Shown here: positions 36,232 through 43,955 of the stretch, one piece after another | Position numbering within the stretch: the stretch's first letter is position 1 | Layout: each line of letters begins with the position of its first letter | Program-made: the position numbers and the translations under genes | Notes under the pieces: generated by a model | What the model was told of the DNA's origin: nothing | Seen by the model: only the letters and a program-made list of their open reading frames with translations | Databases searched by the model: none | NCBI GenBank assembly: GCA_024742285.1 | Contig: JANSYR010000013.1 | Location: 174,975 to 238,974, forward strand | Reading direction: 5' to 3' | Length of the DNA: 64,000 nucleotides | DNA from: a bacterium | Lineage (GTDB): Bacteria; Myxococcota_A; UBA9160; UBA4427

Positions 36232-36609
36232 ATGAGTTTCGACCGGATTCTTCAGACGATCGTGGACGACTGCGGCGGGGGCTTCGGGGCCGCGCTGATG
36301 GGTCTCGACGGCATTGCCATCACGCAGGTCGAGGCGAGCGATCCGCCCGCCGGCGACCCGCTCGACGGCGACGTCACGACCGCCGGGATCGAGTTCGGGC
36401 GGATCCTGGCGGACGTCACCAAGGCTTCCGATTCGCTGGCGACCGGGAACATGCGGGAGGCCGTGATCTCCCTCGACCGCGTGAATCTCGTCTTCCACAC
36501 GATCGACGACGACCTCGTCCTCGTGCTCGCGCTGTCGCCCGATGGTAATCTCGGCAAGGCGCGCTACCTCGTCCGCCGATACGCGCTCGACGTGCGCGCC
36601 GAGCTCTGA
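36232..36609 (+). CDS. Roadblock/LC7-domain protein (MglB-like)
   Basis: A 125-residue single-domain Roadblock/LC7 protein. The pattern of an N-terminal helix (FDRILQTIVDDC), a strand with GAALMGLDGIAITQVE, a long central helix (GIEFGRILADVTKASDSL) and closing strands (LVFHTIDDDLVLVLALS) fits the family. MglB, the best-known bacterial member, is the GAP for the Ras-like GTPase MglA and sets cell polarity and pilus position in Myxococcus. No mglA-like GTPase is in the window. ATG 36232 follows GAGGGGAGGAG. Confidence 0.85.
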   Translation: MSFDRILQTIVDDCGGGFGAALMGLDGIAITQVEASDPPAGDPLDGDVTTAGIEFGRILADVTKASDSLATGNMREAVISLDRVNLVFHTIDDDLVLVLALSPDGNLGKARYLVRRYALDVRAEL

Positions 36610-36685
36610 GCCCTGATCTCCGAGCCGTACGCACACGGCGGTGACGAGGGCCTGCTCGGGGCCATGACCGGGAGAGGGAACGAAG

Positions 36686-37135
36686 ATGACGCAGGCTGCG
36701 ACGAAGATCCTCGTTCTCCACGGGCCGAACCTGAACCTGCTCGGCCGACGTGAGCCGGACGTCTACGGAACCCAGACCCTGGCGGACATCGACGCTTCCC
36801 TCGAAGCCGCCGCCAAGGAGCTCGACGTCGAGGTCGAGACCTTCCAGTCGAACCACGAGGGCGTGCTGATCGACCGGATCCAGGAGGCGATGGGGGAGGC
36901 AGCCGGGATCGTGATCAACCCCGGCGGCTTCACCCACACGAGCGTTGCGCTGCGCGACGCGCTGGTTGCCGCCGAGTTGCCGGTCGTCGAGGTGCACCTG
37001 TCCAACGTGCATGCGCGCGAGGCCTTCCGCCGCGAGTCGTTCGTCTCGCCGATCGCGGAGGGCGTCATCTGCGGCCTGGGCGCCGACGGCTACCGCTTCG
37101 CCCTGGAAGCGCTGGCGCTCCGCCTGAGCGACTAG
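36686..37135 (+). CDS. aroQ: 3-dehydroquinate dehydratase, type II
   Basis: Dehydrates 3-dehydroquinate to 3-dehydroshikimate, the third shikimate step. The 149-residue protein has all type II signatures: [15 protein letters not shown] with the catalytic Tyr at about 27, [23 protein letters not shown] and [12 protein letters not shown]. Length fits the dodecameric family. It shares direction with aroK and aroB, which are separated from it by the acidic and Roadblock genes. Confidence 0.95.
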   Translation: MTQAATKILVLHGPNLNLLGRREPDVYGTQTLADIDASLEAAAKELDVEVETFQSNHEGVLIDRIQEAMGEAAGIVINPGGFTHTSVALRDALVAAELPVVEVHLSNVHAREAFRRESFVSPIAEGVICGLGADGYRFALEALALRLSD

Positions 37136-37515
37136 TCCTCCCGCTCCGGGCGCTCGCGGGGGGCTTCCCGCTGCGGGCGCTTGAGGGGGGACCTCCCGCT
37201 GCGGGCACTCGCCGCCGGGCCGCCTCCCGCTGCGGGCGCTCGTGGAGAAGGCGTCGGGCTGCGGGACGTCCCGGGCACCGTCTCGGCGCGCGTTCGTGGG
37301 CGCGGCTCGAAGCGCTGTTGAGCGCCTTCGGAGTGGGCGCGCGCGGTACAGACCGTCGGTGCGGGTGCCCCACGGGTGGGGCGATTGGGCGTCGCGCTAC
37401 CCCCACACGCGCGTCTCAAGGGGGCGTACGGGTGGCCGATACGGGTAGAAGAGGACCGCCGTCACGCTGACGGGCGGCGTTCTCATCCTCGATTCTCTGC
37501 CGTGCTGAGGGTTCA
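37136..37515. other. Repeat-rich spacer between aroQ and the TPR gene
   Basis: A 380-base spacer. Its left third is the imperfect tandem array listed at 37137-37250. Further right a perfect 6-bp hairpin with a CGGG loop (GCCCCA 37367-37372 with TGGGGC 37377-37382) is seen, with no T-run after it. No gene was recognised. Confidence 0.5.
37137..37250. repeat. Tandem array of the CGGGCGCT motif (four imperfect units of about 28 bp)
   Basis: Four units, each built as CTCCCGC then TGCGGGCGCT then a G-rich run, have cores at 37145-37154 (TCCGGGCGCT), 37172-37181, 37200-37209 (one change) and 37231-37240. Core-to-core spacing is 27, 28 and 31 bases. The first unit lies ten bases after the aroQ stop and can form a hairpin CCCGC/GCGGG with the core in its loop. 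Confidence 0.75.
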
Positions 37516-40500
37516 TTGGCGCTCAACAAACGAAAAGTACTGGATGCTGCGCGCAAGCATGCGCAGAAGGGCGCCAAGGCGAAGGCTCTGAAGGAGTACA
37601 ACAAGCTCCTGAAGGAAGACCCGCGCGACGCGAAGCTGTTGCTCGAGGTCGGCGACGCCTATCGCCGGTGGGGACAGAACGAAGAGGCGATCGCTCAGTA
37701 CGGCAAGGTCGCCCAGCAGTACCGACAGGACGGCTTCGACGCGCGCGCGGTCGCCGTCTTCAAGCAGATCCTGAACCTCGACCCGAAGAACTACGGCGCC
37801 TACGTCTCGCTCTCCGAGCTCTATCAGCGGATGGGTCTCGACTCCGAGGCGGTCGCCGCGTTGCAGACCGCGGCGGACGGCTACCACAAGGAAGGCCGCA
37901 AGTCCGAAGCCCTCGACCTGCTCCGGCAGATGGCGGCGCTCGATCCGACGAACACGACGAGCCGCCTGAAGGTCGCCGAGCTCCTGCGTCAGGAGGGCAT
38001 GGAGGCGGAGGCGATCGCCGAGTACGACGCCGTCGTCGCCGAGCTCGAGAACCAGGACGATCGTGAGCAGCTGGTCACCGTTCTCGAGCGCATGCTCGAG
38101 GTCAAGCCCGACAAGATCGACTCGCTGACCGCGCTCGTCCGTCAGCTCATGCTCACCGGCGAGCTCGACCGGGCGGAGCCCCTCGCGGTGCGCGCGCTCA
38201 ACGTGGACGCCGCTTCGCCGCAGTACGAGCTCCTGATGGATCTCTACGCCCAGATGGGCGACGAGGCGAAGCTCGCCGATGCGACGCGCGGTCTGGCGAA
38301 GCTCTATCGCGAGCGCGGCGACGACGAGAAGGCGCGTGAGCTCATGCAGCGCCTCCCGGTCGAAGAGGTCGGGTCCAGCTCGCGGCTGGCCGTCGACGTG
38401 TCCGAGGTCGACGAACCGGATCTCGGCGAGGACGAACTCCTCGCGGAGGACGAGCCCTTCCTCTCCCTGGATGAAGAGGCGGGCGACGATCCGCCCTCGC
38501 TCGAGCTCGACGAGGAGCCGGTTCTCGATCTGGGAGCCGAAGAAGAGCCGCCGGTCGAAGCGGCGCCGGAGCCCGAGGAGGAAGCCCCGCTTCCGGAGGG
38601 AGATCCGGATCAGCTCCTCGCCGAAGCCAGCGTCTATCTCCGCTACGGCAAGCGCGACCAGGCGATCGCGAGTCTGCGCGGCATCCTCGCGCAGGATCCG
38701 AATCATCGCGCCGCGCTCGAGAAGCTCGGCGAGGCCTACGCCGACGACGGCCAGCATTCCGAGGCCGTCCAGGCCTGGATGAAAGCGGCGGAACGGATCC
38801 GTGTGGAAGGGGACGCCGACGCGCTCGCCGTCCTCAAGGATCGCATCGCGAGCCTCGACCCCGGGATGGCCGAACAGATCGGCGATATCGATCCCGCCGA
38901 GATCTCCGCACCGGAGGCGCCGGTCCTCGATCTCGAGCCGGAAGGCGACGAGCTCGAAGCGCCCCCGATCGACCTCGATCTCGACGTGGAAGTCGATCTC
39001 AACCTCGACACCGCGATCGGCGTCGTCGAACACGGCGAAACCCAGACCGGCTACGACTTCGGGTCCGAAGACGACGACTTCGAGATCGAGCTCGACGAAG
39101 ACTCGGTCACGTTCGACAAGCCGCCGGTCGACGCCGAAGCCGCGTCCCCGAAGGCCGCTTCGCCGGTCGTCGAGGTGACCCAGCCCGACTTCGAAGGCGG
39201 TGACGAGATCGCCCTCGACGACGCGGGCGAGTCGGGAGACGACGATGCCTTCGAGTTCGAGGTCGACGCCGACGACCTCGGACTGGCCGAAGAAGAGGTG
39301 ATCGCGGACGGGGACGACGAGGACGATGCGCCCTCCGTCGAGTTCGACCTCGATGCGGGCGAGCTCACGTCGCCGCCGACCGGGTCTGGCGCCGGTCAGA
39401 GCACGGCGACGTCCGCGAAGATCGCCGAGGAGCTCGAAGAGGCGGAGTTCTACATCGCGCAGGAGATGTTCGACGAGGCCCGGGGCCTCCTCGAGCGGAT
39501 CCTCGAGCAGGCCCCGAATCACCCCGTGGCGACGCTGCGTCTCGGCGAGATCGCGTCCTCTGCAGGCGAAGCACCCGCCGACGCGACCGGCTCGGGCCTC
39601 GCGGGCAAGAAGGCCGCGGCGCCGGATCTCGAGATCACCGCGCGCTTCGATGACGACGACGAGTTTGAAGTCGAGGTCGACCTCGATGACGGCGAGACGG
39701 AACCCGACGCGGAAGCGACCGATTCGGGGCTCGATCTGGCGAGCGACGCGGCCGACGAGGCCGAGCCGGCCGTCGAGCTCGAGTTGGACACGGACGTCGA
39801 GGTCGATCTCGACGACGACGACGCGACGGCAGAGGCGGCAGAAACCGAGTCCTCTGTACCGGAGACCGACGACACGGCGACCGCCGAGGTCGACGTGGCC
39901 GTCGAGGACGCGGCAGGCACGTCCGGCCCGCTGGACGCGGCGGAGTCCTTCGATCTGCGCGAAGCGCTCGCGGACGTGCTGGGAGACGACGAGCCCGAAG
40001 CGCCCGATCCGAACGAGGCGAGCGGGGTGCTGTCGACCGTCGAGGACGGCTTCGAGTCGATCTTCTCGGACTTCAAGAAGGGCGTGACCGCGACCCTCGA
40101 CGAAGGGGACTTCGATACCCGTTACGACCTCGGCATCGCGTACCGCGAGATGGGTCTCTTCGAGGACGCGATCGGCGAGTTCCGGTTCTGCCTCGACTCG
40201 CCCCAGCGTCGCTTCGACAGCCTCTACCTGATGGGCCTCTGCGCGCGCGACCTCGGTCGCTTCGACGACGCGGTGAGCCATCTCGAGCAGGCCCTGGCCC
40301 TCCCGGATCTTCCCGAGGAACGGATGGCCGGGGTCTACTTCGACCTCTCGATCGCGGAAGAGGGCTCGGGGGATCGCGACCGCGCGTGCACGAGCCTGCG
40401 CCGGGTCCTGGAGCTCGACGCGGACTTCCCGGGCGCAGCGGAGCGCCTCTCGGCGCTCGAAGCGGGCCAGACGACCTCGCCCCAGTTGGGCGAGCCCGGA

Positions 40501-40758
40501 GAGGCGTTCGAGTCCTTCGACGAGCTCTTCGAGGACGATGACGACGACACCGCCGGAGACGTCGGCGTCGCCGAGGCGGCCGGCAGCGAGGCCTTCGAGT
40601 CCTTCGACGACGTGGTCAGCGAAGCGGAGGCCGCCCTCGAAGAGGCCGAGTTCGTTCCGGAGGCCGACGTCGGCGACGAGGCCGAGGAATCGGCCAACAA
40701 CGAAGACACCGAGACCGTCACGCGCAAGGGCGGGCGGAAGAAGATCTCCTTCGTCTAG
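37516..40758 (+). CDS. Large TPR protein with acidic central region, SgmX-like candidate
   Basis: A 1080-residue cytoplasmic protein (no signal peptide). Residues 1-280 hold about seven TPR-type helical repeats (e.g. YNKLLKEDPRDAKLLLEVGDAYRRWG, quoted in parts: KLLLEVGDAYRRWGQ). Further TPR pairs lie around residues 360-400, 635-680 and 870-980 (YDLGIAYREMGLFEDAIGEF). Between them are long Asp/Glu-rich stretches with EVD and DLD repeats. It resembles deltaproteobacterial TPR proteins such as Myxococcus SgmX, which stimulates type IV pilus formation at the leading pole and is encoded near pilQ. That assignment is tentative. The TTG start follows GAGGG. Confidence 0.75.
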   Translation: MALNKRKVLDAARKHAQKGAKAKALKEYNKLLKEDPRDAKLLLEVGDAYRRWGQNEEAIAQYGKVAQQYRQDGFDARAVAVFKQILNLDPKNYGAYVSLSELYQRMGLDSEAVAALQTAADGYHKEGRKSEALDLLRQMAALDPTNTTSRLKVAELLRQEGMEAEAIAEYDAVVAELENQDDREQLVTVLERMLEVKPDKIDSLTALVRQLMLTGELDRAEPLAVRALNVDAASPQYELLMDLYAQMGDEAKLADATRGLAKLYRERGDDEKARELMQRLPVEEVGSSSRLAVDVSEVDEPDLGEDELLAEDEPFLSLDEEAGDDPPSLELDEEPVLDLGAEEEPPVEAAPEPEEEAPLPEGDPDQLLAEASVYLRYGKRDQAIASLRGILAQDPNHRAALEKLGEAYADDGQHSEAVQAWMKAAERIRVEGDADALAVLKDRIASLDPGMAEQIGDIDPAEISAPEAPVLDLEPEGDELEAPPIDLDLDVEVDLNLDTAIGVVEHGETQTGYDFGSEDDDFEIELDEDSVTFDKPPVDAEAASPKAASPVVEVTQPDFEGGDEIALDDAGESGDDDAFEFEVDADDLGLAEEEVIADGDDEDDAPSVEFDLDAGELTSPPTGSGAGQSTATSAKIAEELEEAEFYIAQEMFDEARGLLERILEQAPNHPVATLRLGEIASSAGEAPADATGSGLAGKKAAAPDLEITARFDDDDEFEVEVDLDDGETEPDAEATDSGLDLASDAADEAEPAVELELDTDVEVDLDDDDATAEAAETESSVPETDDTATAEVDVAVEDAAGTSGPLDAAESFDLREALADVLGDDEPEAPDPNEASGVLSTVEDGFESIFSDFKKGVTATLDEGDFDTRYDLGIAYREMGLFEDAIGEFRFCLDSPQRRFDSLYLMGLCARDLGRFDDAVSHLEQALALPDLPEERMAGVYFDLSIAEEGSGDRDRACTSLRRVLELDADFPGAAERLSALEAGQTTSPQLGEPGEAFESFDELFEDDDDDTAGDVGVAEAAGSEAFESFDDVVSEAEAALEEAEFVPEADVGDEAEESANNEDTETVTRKGGRKKISFV

Positions 40759-40830
40759 CGATCCGCGCCGGACGACGCCCGCTCCATCGACGGATCCCGG
40801 TCAGCCCGGGTCCGGAACTCCGAGGAACCC

Positions 40831-42132
40831 GTGGAACATCTCCATCACTTCGGTCTGACCCAGGATCCCTTCAGCAACGAACCGGACCTGCGCTTCTTCT
40901 TCGAGAGCGGCAGCCACCGCGACGCCCAGCGCCGCGTCGAGCGCGGGCTTCGTCAGCACAAGGGCCTCACGCTGCTGACCGGCGACGGCGGCATGGGCAA
41001 GACCCTCCTCGCTCGCCGCATCCTCGACGCGCTCGAGGAAGAGGTCTTCGAGGCCGCGCTGCTCGTGATGCTTCCCGGTGCTGCGGACGCGAAGAGCATC
41101 CTCCAGCGCTTCGCGCGCCAGCTCGGCTGTGAAGAGCCCGCCGACGATCGCGCGGGACTCCTCGCTCAGATCTACGAGCAGCTCGCGATCGTCCGCGAGG
41201 ACGGGCGCCACGCCGTGCTCATGATCGACGACGCCCAGATCATGACGCCGGACGTGTTCGCCGAGCTCGCGGGTCTGCTCAACCTCGAGTACGAGGATCG
41301 CCGTCTCGTCTCGATGCTCTTCGTCGGCTCCTCGGAGCTCGACCGGCTCGTCCAGAACGACTCGAGCATCATGCCCCGGGTCGACGTGCGCGTGCGACTC
41401 CAGCCCCTCGACATGGCGAACGCCGCCGCCTACCTGAAGCATCGTCTCGACGCGGTCGGCGGGGACGCGGCGGCCGTTCCGGCGCCGGCGATGGAGGCGC
41501 TCTTCAAGTTCGGTCGTGGACGCCCGCGCCTGCTCAACACCCTCGCCGACAATGCGCTCTTCGAGGCGTATCTCGGCGGTCGAAGCGCGATCGACGCGAC
41601 GGACGTCGAGCGCGCGGCCGCCGATCTCGGGATCGGTCCCGACCCGGGGACGACCTACAGCCAGCTCTCGGCCGCTCCCGTGCCGCCGGCGCCCGCGCTC
41701 GCCGAAACGCCCGCGGCGGGAACGATCCCGGACGACGTGGCGGGGGCACCGGCTGCGGGCCCCGTGCTCGATCTCGACGACGGCGGCGTCGACGACTTCG
41801 TGCTCGCGCCGGAGATGGCGGCACCGGCCGTGACTCCGACCCTCGATCTCGACGAAGGGCTCGAGGATGCGCTGGAGGACGCGGCCACGCCGATCGCGGG
41901 CGCACCCCCCGCGACGCCGGTGGCCGAGATGCCGGTCTCCTCGTTGGAGTTCGATAGCGATCCGCCGTCGGTCACCCAGTATCCCGTCGACCCGCCGGTC
42001 CGCGACGCGGCCGCCGAGGCCGCGGGAACGTCGGTCGCCCACGCCGAGATCCTCGAGGCGGAGCTCACGCCGCTGGACGACGCCGACGGAGAGCCGATCG
42101 ACGACGCGTTCGTGGAGCTGATCGAGGAGTAG
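40831..42132 (+). CDS. ExeA/GspA-like AAA ATPase with acidic C-terminal tail
   Basis: A 433-residue ATPase. It opens with the family motif HFGLTQDPFSNEPD, then Walker A GDGGMGKT near residue 52, Walker B AVLMIDDAQ near 130, and the sensor/arginine region GRGRPRLLNTLADNAL near 230. Residues 275-433 form a Pro/Ala/Asp/Glu-rich tail. Canonical ExeA/GspA has a membrane helix and a peptidoglycan-binding domain and helps place secretins; neither is visible here, so it looks like a soluble variant. It lies 72 bases after the TPR gene, whose acidic composition it shares. Confidence 0.83.
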   Translation: MEHLHHFGLTQDPFSNEPDLRFFFESGSHRDAQRRVERGLRQHKGLTLLTGDGGMGKTLLARRILDALEEEVFEAALLVMLPGAADAKSILQRFARQLGCEEPADDRAGLLAQIYEQLAIVREDGRHAVLMIDDAQIMTPDVFAELAGLLNLEYEDRRLVSMLFVGSSELDRLVQNDSSIMPRVDVRVRLQPLDMANAAAYLKHRLDAVGGDAAAVPAPAMEALFKFGRGRPRLLNTLADNALFEAYLGGRSAIDATDVERAAADLGIGPDPGTTYSQLSAAPVPPAPALAETPAAGTIPDDVAGAPAAGPVLDLDDGGVDDFVLAPEMAAPAVTPTLDLDEGLEDALEDAATPIAGAPPATPVAEMPVSSLEFDSDPPSVTQYPVDPPVRDAAAEAAGTSVAHAEILEAELTPLDDADGEPIDDAFVELIEE

Positions 42133-42152
42133 GGGACTCCGTCCCGCGTGGC

Positions 42153-42179
42153 TGGACGCGCGTTCGGATCTGCTACCGT
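42153..42179 (+). promoter_or_regulatory. Candidate promoter of the tRNA-Gly gene
   Basis: TGGACG (42153-42158) and TACCGT (42174-42179) lie just upstream, ending ten bases before the mature tRNA. The spacer is only 15 bases, so the -35 element is uncertain; the TAnnnT -10 fits other promoters in this window. Confidence 0.3.
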
Positions 42180-42189
42180 GGATCCGGAT

Positions 42190-42265
42190 GCGCGAGTAGC
42201 TCAGTTGGTAGAGCATCAGCTTCCCAAGCTGAGGGTCGCCAGTTCGATCCTGGTCTCGCGCTCCA
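42190..42265 (+). tRNA. tRNA-Gly (anticodon CCC)
   Basis: A full cloverleaf folds by eye: acceptor GCGCGAG/CTCGCGC (perfect 7 bp), D-arm GCTC/GAGC with AGTTGGTA loop, anticodon stem TCAGC/GCTGA with loop TTCCCAA (anticodon CCC, reading GGG), a 5-base variable region, T-arm GCCAG/CTGGT with TTCGATC, discriminator T and an encoded CCA. A hairpin terminator follows. Confidence 0.97.
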
Positions 42266-42274
42266 ACCTCTTCC

Positions 42275-42305
42275 ACGCCCTCGGCCTGTTGGTCGGGGGC
42301 GTTTC
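42275..42305 (+). terminator. Terminator after tRNA-Gly
   Basis: A 12-bp stem (42275-42286 with 42291-42302, including two G-U pairs) and a TGTT loop are followed by TTTCTCGTT. It lies ten bases after the tRNA CCA end. Confidence 0.7.
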
Positions 42306-42430
42306 TCGTTGGATGCCTCCCGTCTTGCGCCGGCGAGGCCGCGCGCCGCGAGACCGATCGTCACCTCCCCGCGTCGAGTGCGCACTCACCTCCCGAGGCC
42401 AGGAACGGCCCCGCCTGGGAAGGATTCGTG

Positions 42431-43465
42431 ATGCGCTCGCTCGCTGTCGCTCTCGCTCTGGTTTCGGCTCTCTCGCTCCCGAGCTCGGCCCTCGCTGCGT
42501 CCTATCTGCGTACGGACGGCTCGATCGTCGATCCGATCCTGTCGGTCGACGCCGGAGCGCACCCGTACGCGGGGATCGATCTCGCGCCGGGTGCCGACCT
42601 CCACGGAGTGGACCTTCAAGGGGCACAGCTCTACCTGGCGGCTCTCGGGGGAGCGAATCTCACGGGCTCGATCCTTCGCGGAGCAGATCTCGTCGACGCC
42701 GACCTGACCCACGCTGCGCTCGCGGGGGCCGACCTCCGCGACGCGGACCTCACGGTGGCGAGATTCGCGGGCGCGGATCTCACCGGCGCGACGCTCGGAG
42801 GCGACAACGGGTTCGGCGCACACCTGTCCGACGCCGACCTGACCGGCGTCGTGTGGACCGACTCCCTGCTGGACGAAGTCGTGCTGAACGGAACGATTCT
42901 GTCGTTCGGCGATCTTCGAGGGTGGCGCGCATGGGGCATCGGCGCGCAGGGGGCGGCCTTCGACAACGCGAATCTCGATGGCGCGCGGCTCGGTCTGATC
43001 GCGCCCGGGGCGGACTTCACCAACGCGACGCTGCGCGGGGTTGCGTTCGAACAGCTCATCGGGTTCCCGGCGCCGAGTCTTCGCGACGCGCTCCTCGTGG
43101 ACAGCGACCTCGCGGGCGCCTCGTTCAGCGCCGAAGGGGGCTTCGGGCAGATCGATCTGGAGGGAGCGGATCTGTCGGGCGCGATCCTGCGCGACGTCGT
43201 CGGCCTCGGGAACACCTCGGGTGCGGCGTTCTACGACGTCGACACGGACTTCGCCAACGCCTGGGTCGATCTCGGCGGGACGATTCCGTTCGATCCGGTC
43301 GCTGCCGGCTGGACATTGGTTCCGGAGCCCGGCACCGCTGTTCTGATCGGCCTCGGGCTGGTCGGATTGGCGCGCTCGCGTCCGCGTCGAGCGCCGGAAC
43401 CGGGACGACGATCGCGCGCTCGCGGTCCCGGGCGAGCGCCGGGGCGAGAGAGCCCACGATCCTGA
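42431..43465 (+). CDS. Secreted pentapeptide-repeat protein with PEP-CTERM signal
   Basis: A 344-residue exported protein: signal peptide (residues 1-23, ending SSALAAS), then pentapeptide repeats of the A(D/N)LxG type over residues 45-270 (GADLHG, GANLTG, GADLVD, GADLTG, GADLSG), which form a right-handed square beta-helix. A PEP-CTERM sorting signal (VPEPGTAVLIGLGLVGLARSRPRR) sits near residue 297. About 30 Arg/Gly/Pro-rich residues follow the sorting signal, where such proteins normally stop; a small frameshift near 43390 could explain this. ATG 42431 is preferred over GTG 42428 by spacing from GGGAAGGA. Function unknown. Confidence 0.8.
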   Translation: MRSLAVALALVSALSLPSSALAASYLRTDGSIVDPILSVDAGAHPYAGIDLAPGADLHGVDLQGAQLYLAALGGANLTGSILRGADLVDADLTHAALAGADLRDADLTVARFAGADLTGATLGGDNGFGAHLSDADLTGVVWTDSLLDEVVLNGTILSFGDLRGWRAWGIGAQGAAFDNANLDGARLGLIAPGADFTNATLRGVAFEQLIGFPAPSLRDALLVDSDLAGASFSAEGGFGQIDLEGADLSGAILRDVVGLGNTSGAAFYDVDTDFANAWVDLGGTIPFDPVAAGWTLVPEPGTAVLIGLGLVGLARSRPRRAPEPGRRSRARGPGRAPGRESPRS

Positions 43466-43955
43466 TCGCCGCCGGACCGGTTGGTGCCCGGACGTTCGTG
43501 GTGGACACCGGACCGCGCGCGAGTAGGGGGCGACGCTGTGCGGGGTCGCGCTCGAGGAGACTGCCCCCGCCGTGATCGGGTCGGGTGCGAGGTTCCGATC
43601 CTCGCCCGGGAGGGGGGGAGGGCCCGGTGTTCGGTGCGGGACGATGGGTGCTGGCGACGCGCCTGTCCCACCTCCGTTCGGGCTCGTCGATCTCTTCGCG
43701 ATCCCGCTTCCGTGCTCCATTCGTCACGGATGTGAACGACGACCGCGGCGCTTTCCGTGCGGTCGACACGGAACACATCGTTTCGATTCACCGTGCCGTG
43801 ACGCATCGATCGTGTGAGTGCGCCTGCTCGAACACCGAATCTCCCCCGACCTCATTCAACCTCCACGCCAGACGCGCCTCTTCGACATCGCCGCTCCGTA
43901 CGCTCCGCGGCTCAACACCACCGGTCCGAAGGGACCCCCGGTCGAGGAGAACCCC
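43466..43955. other. Spacer upstream of phoX
   Basis: A 490-base gene-free region. It contains a perfect 7-bp inverted repeat TTCCGTG/CACGGAA (43753-43773) and further CCGTG or CACGG copies at 43724-43800. No match to a classical Pho box was recognised. The phoX frame is open from 43818 but the stretch before 43956 lacks conserved features. Confidence 0.45.
43753..43773. promoter_or_regulatory. Inverted repeat upstream of phoX
   Basis: TTCCGTG (43753-43759) and CACGGAA (43767-43773) form a perfect 7-bp inverted repeat with a 7-base centre, a typical geometry for a dimeric regulator. It lies about 180 bases before the phoX start. The regulator is unknown. Confidence 0.3.

Noticed and set aside
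37137..37250. Possible short CRISPR array
   Set aside because: The units are imperfect and only 27-31 bp from core to core, with no unique spacers of normal length and no cas genes. It is a tandem intergenic repeat.
37513..40281. Open frame of about 920 codons opposite the TPR gene
   Set aside because: Its composition is dictated by the acidic EVD/DLD codons of the TPR protein read in reverse, and no family features are seen.
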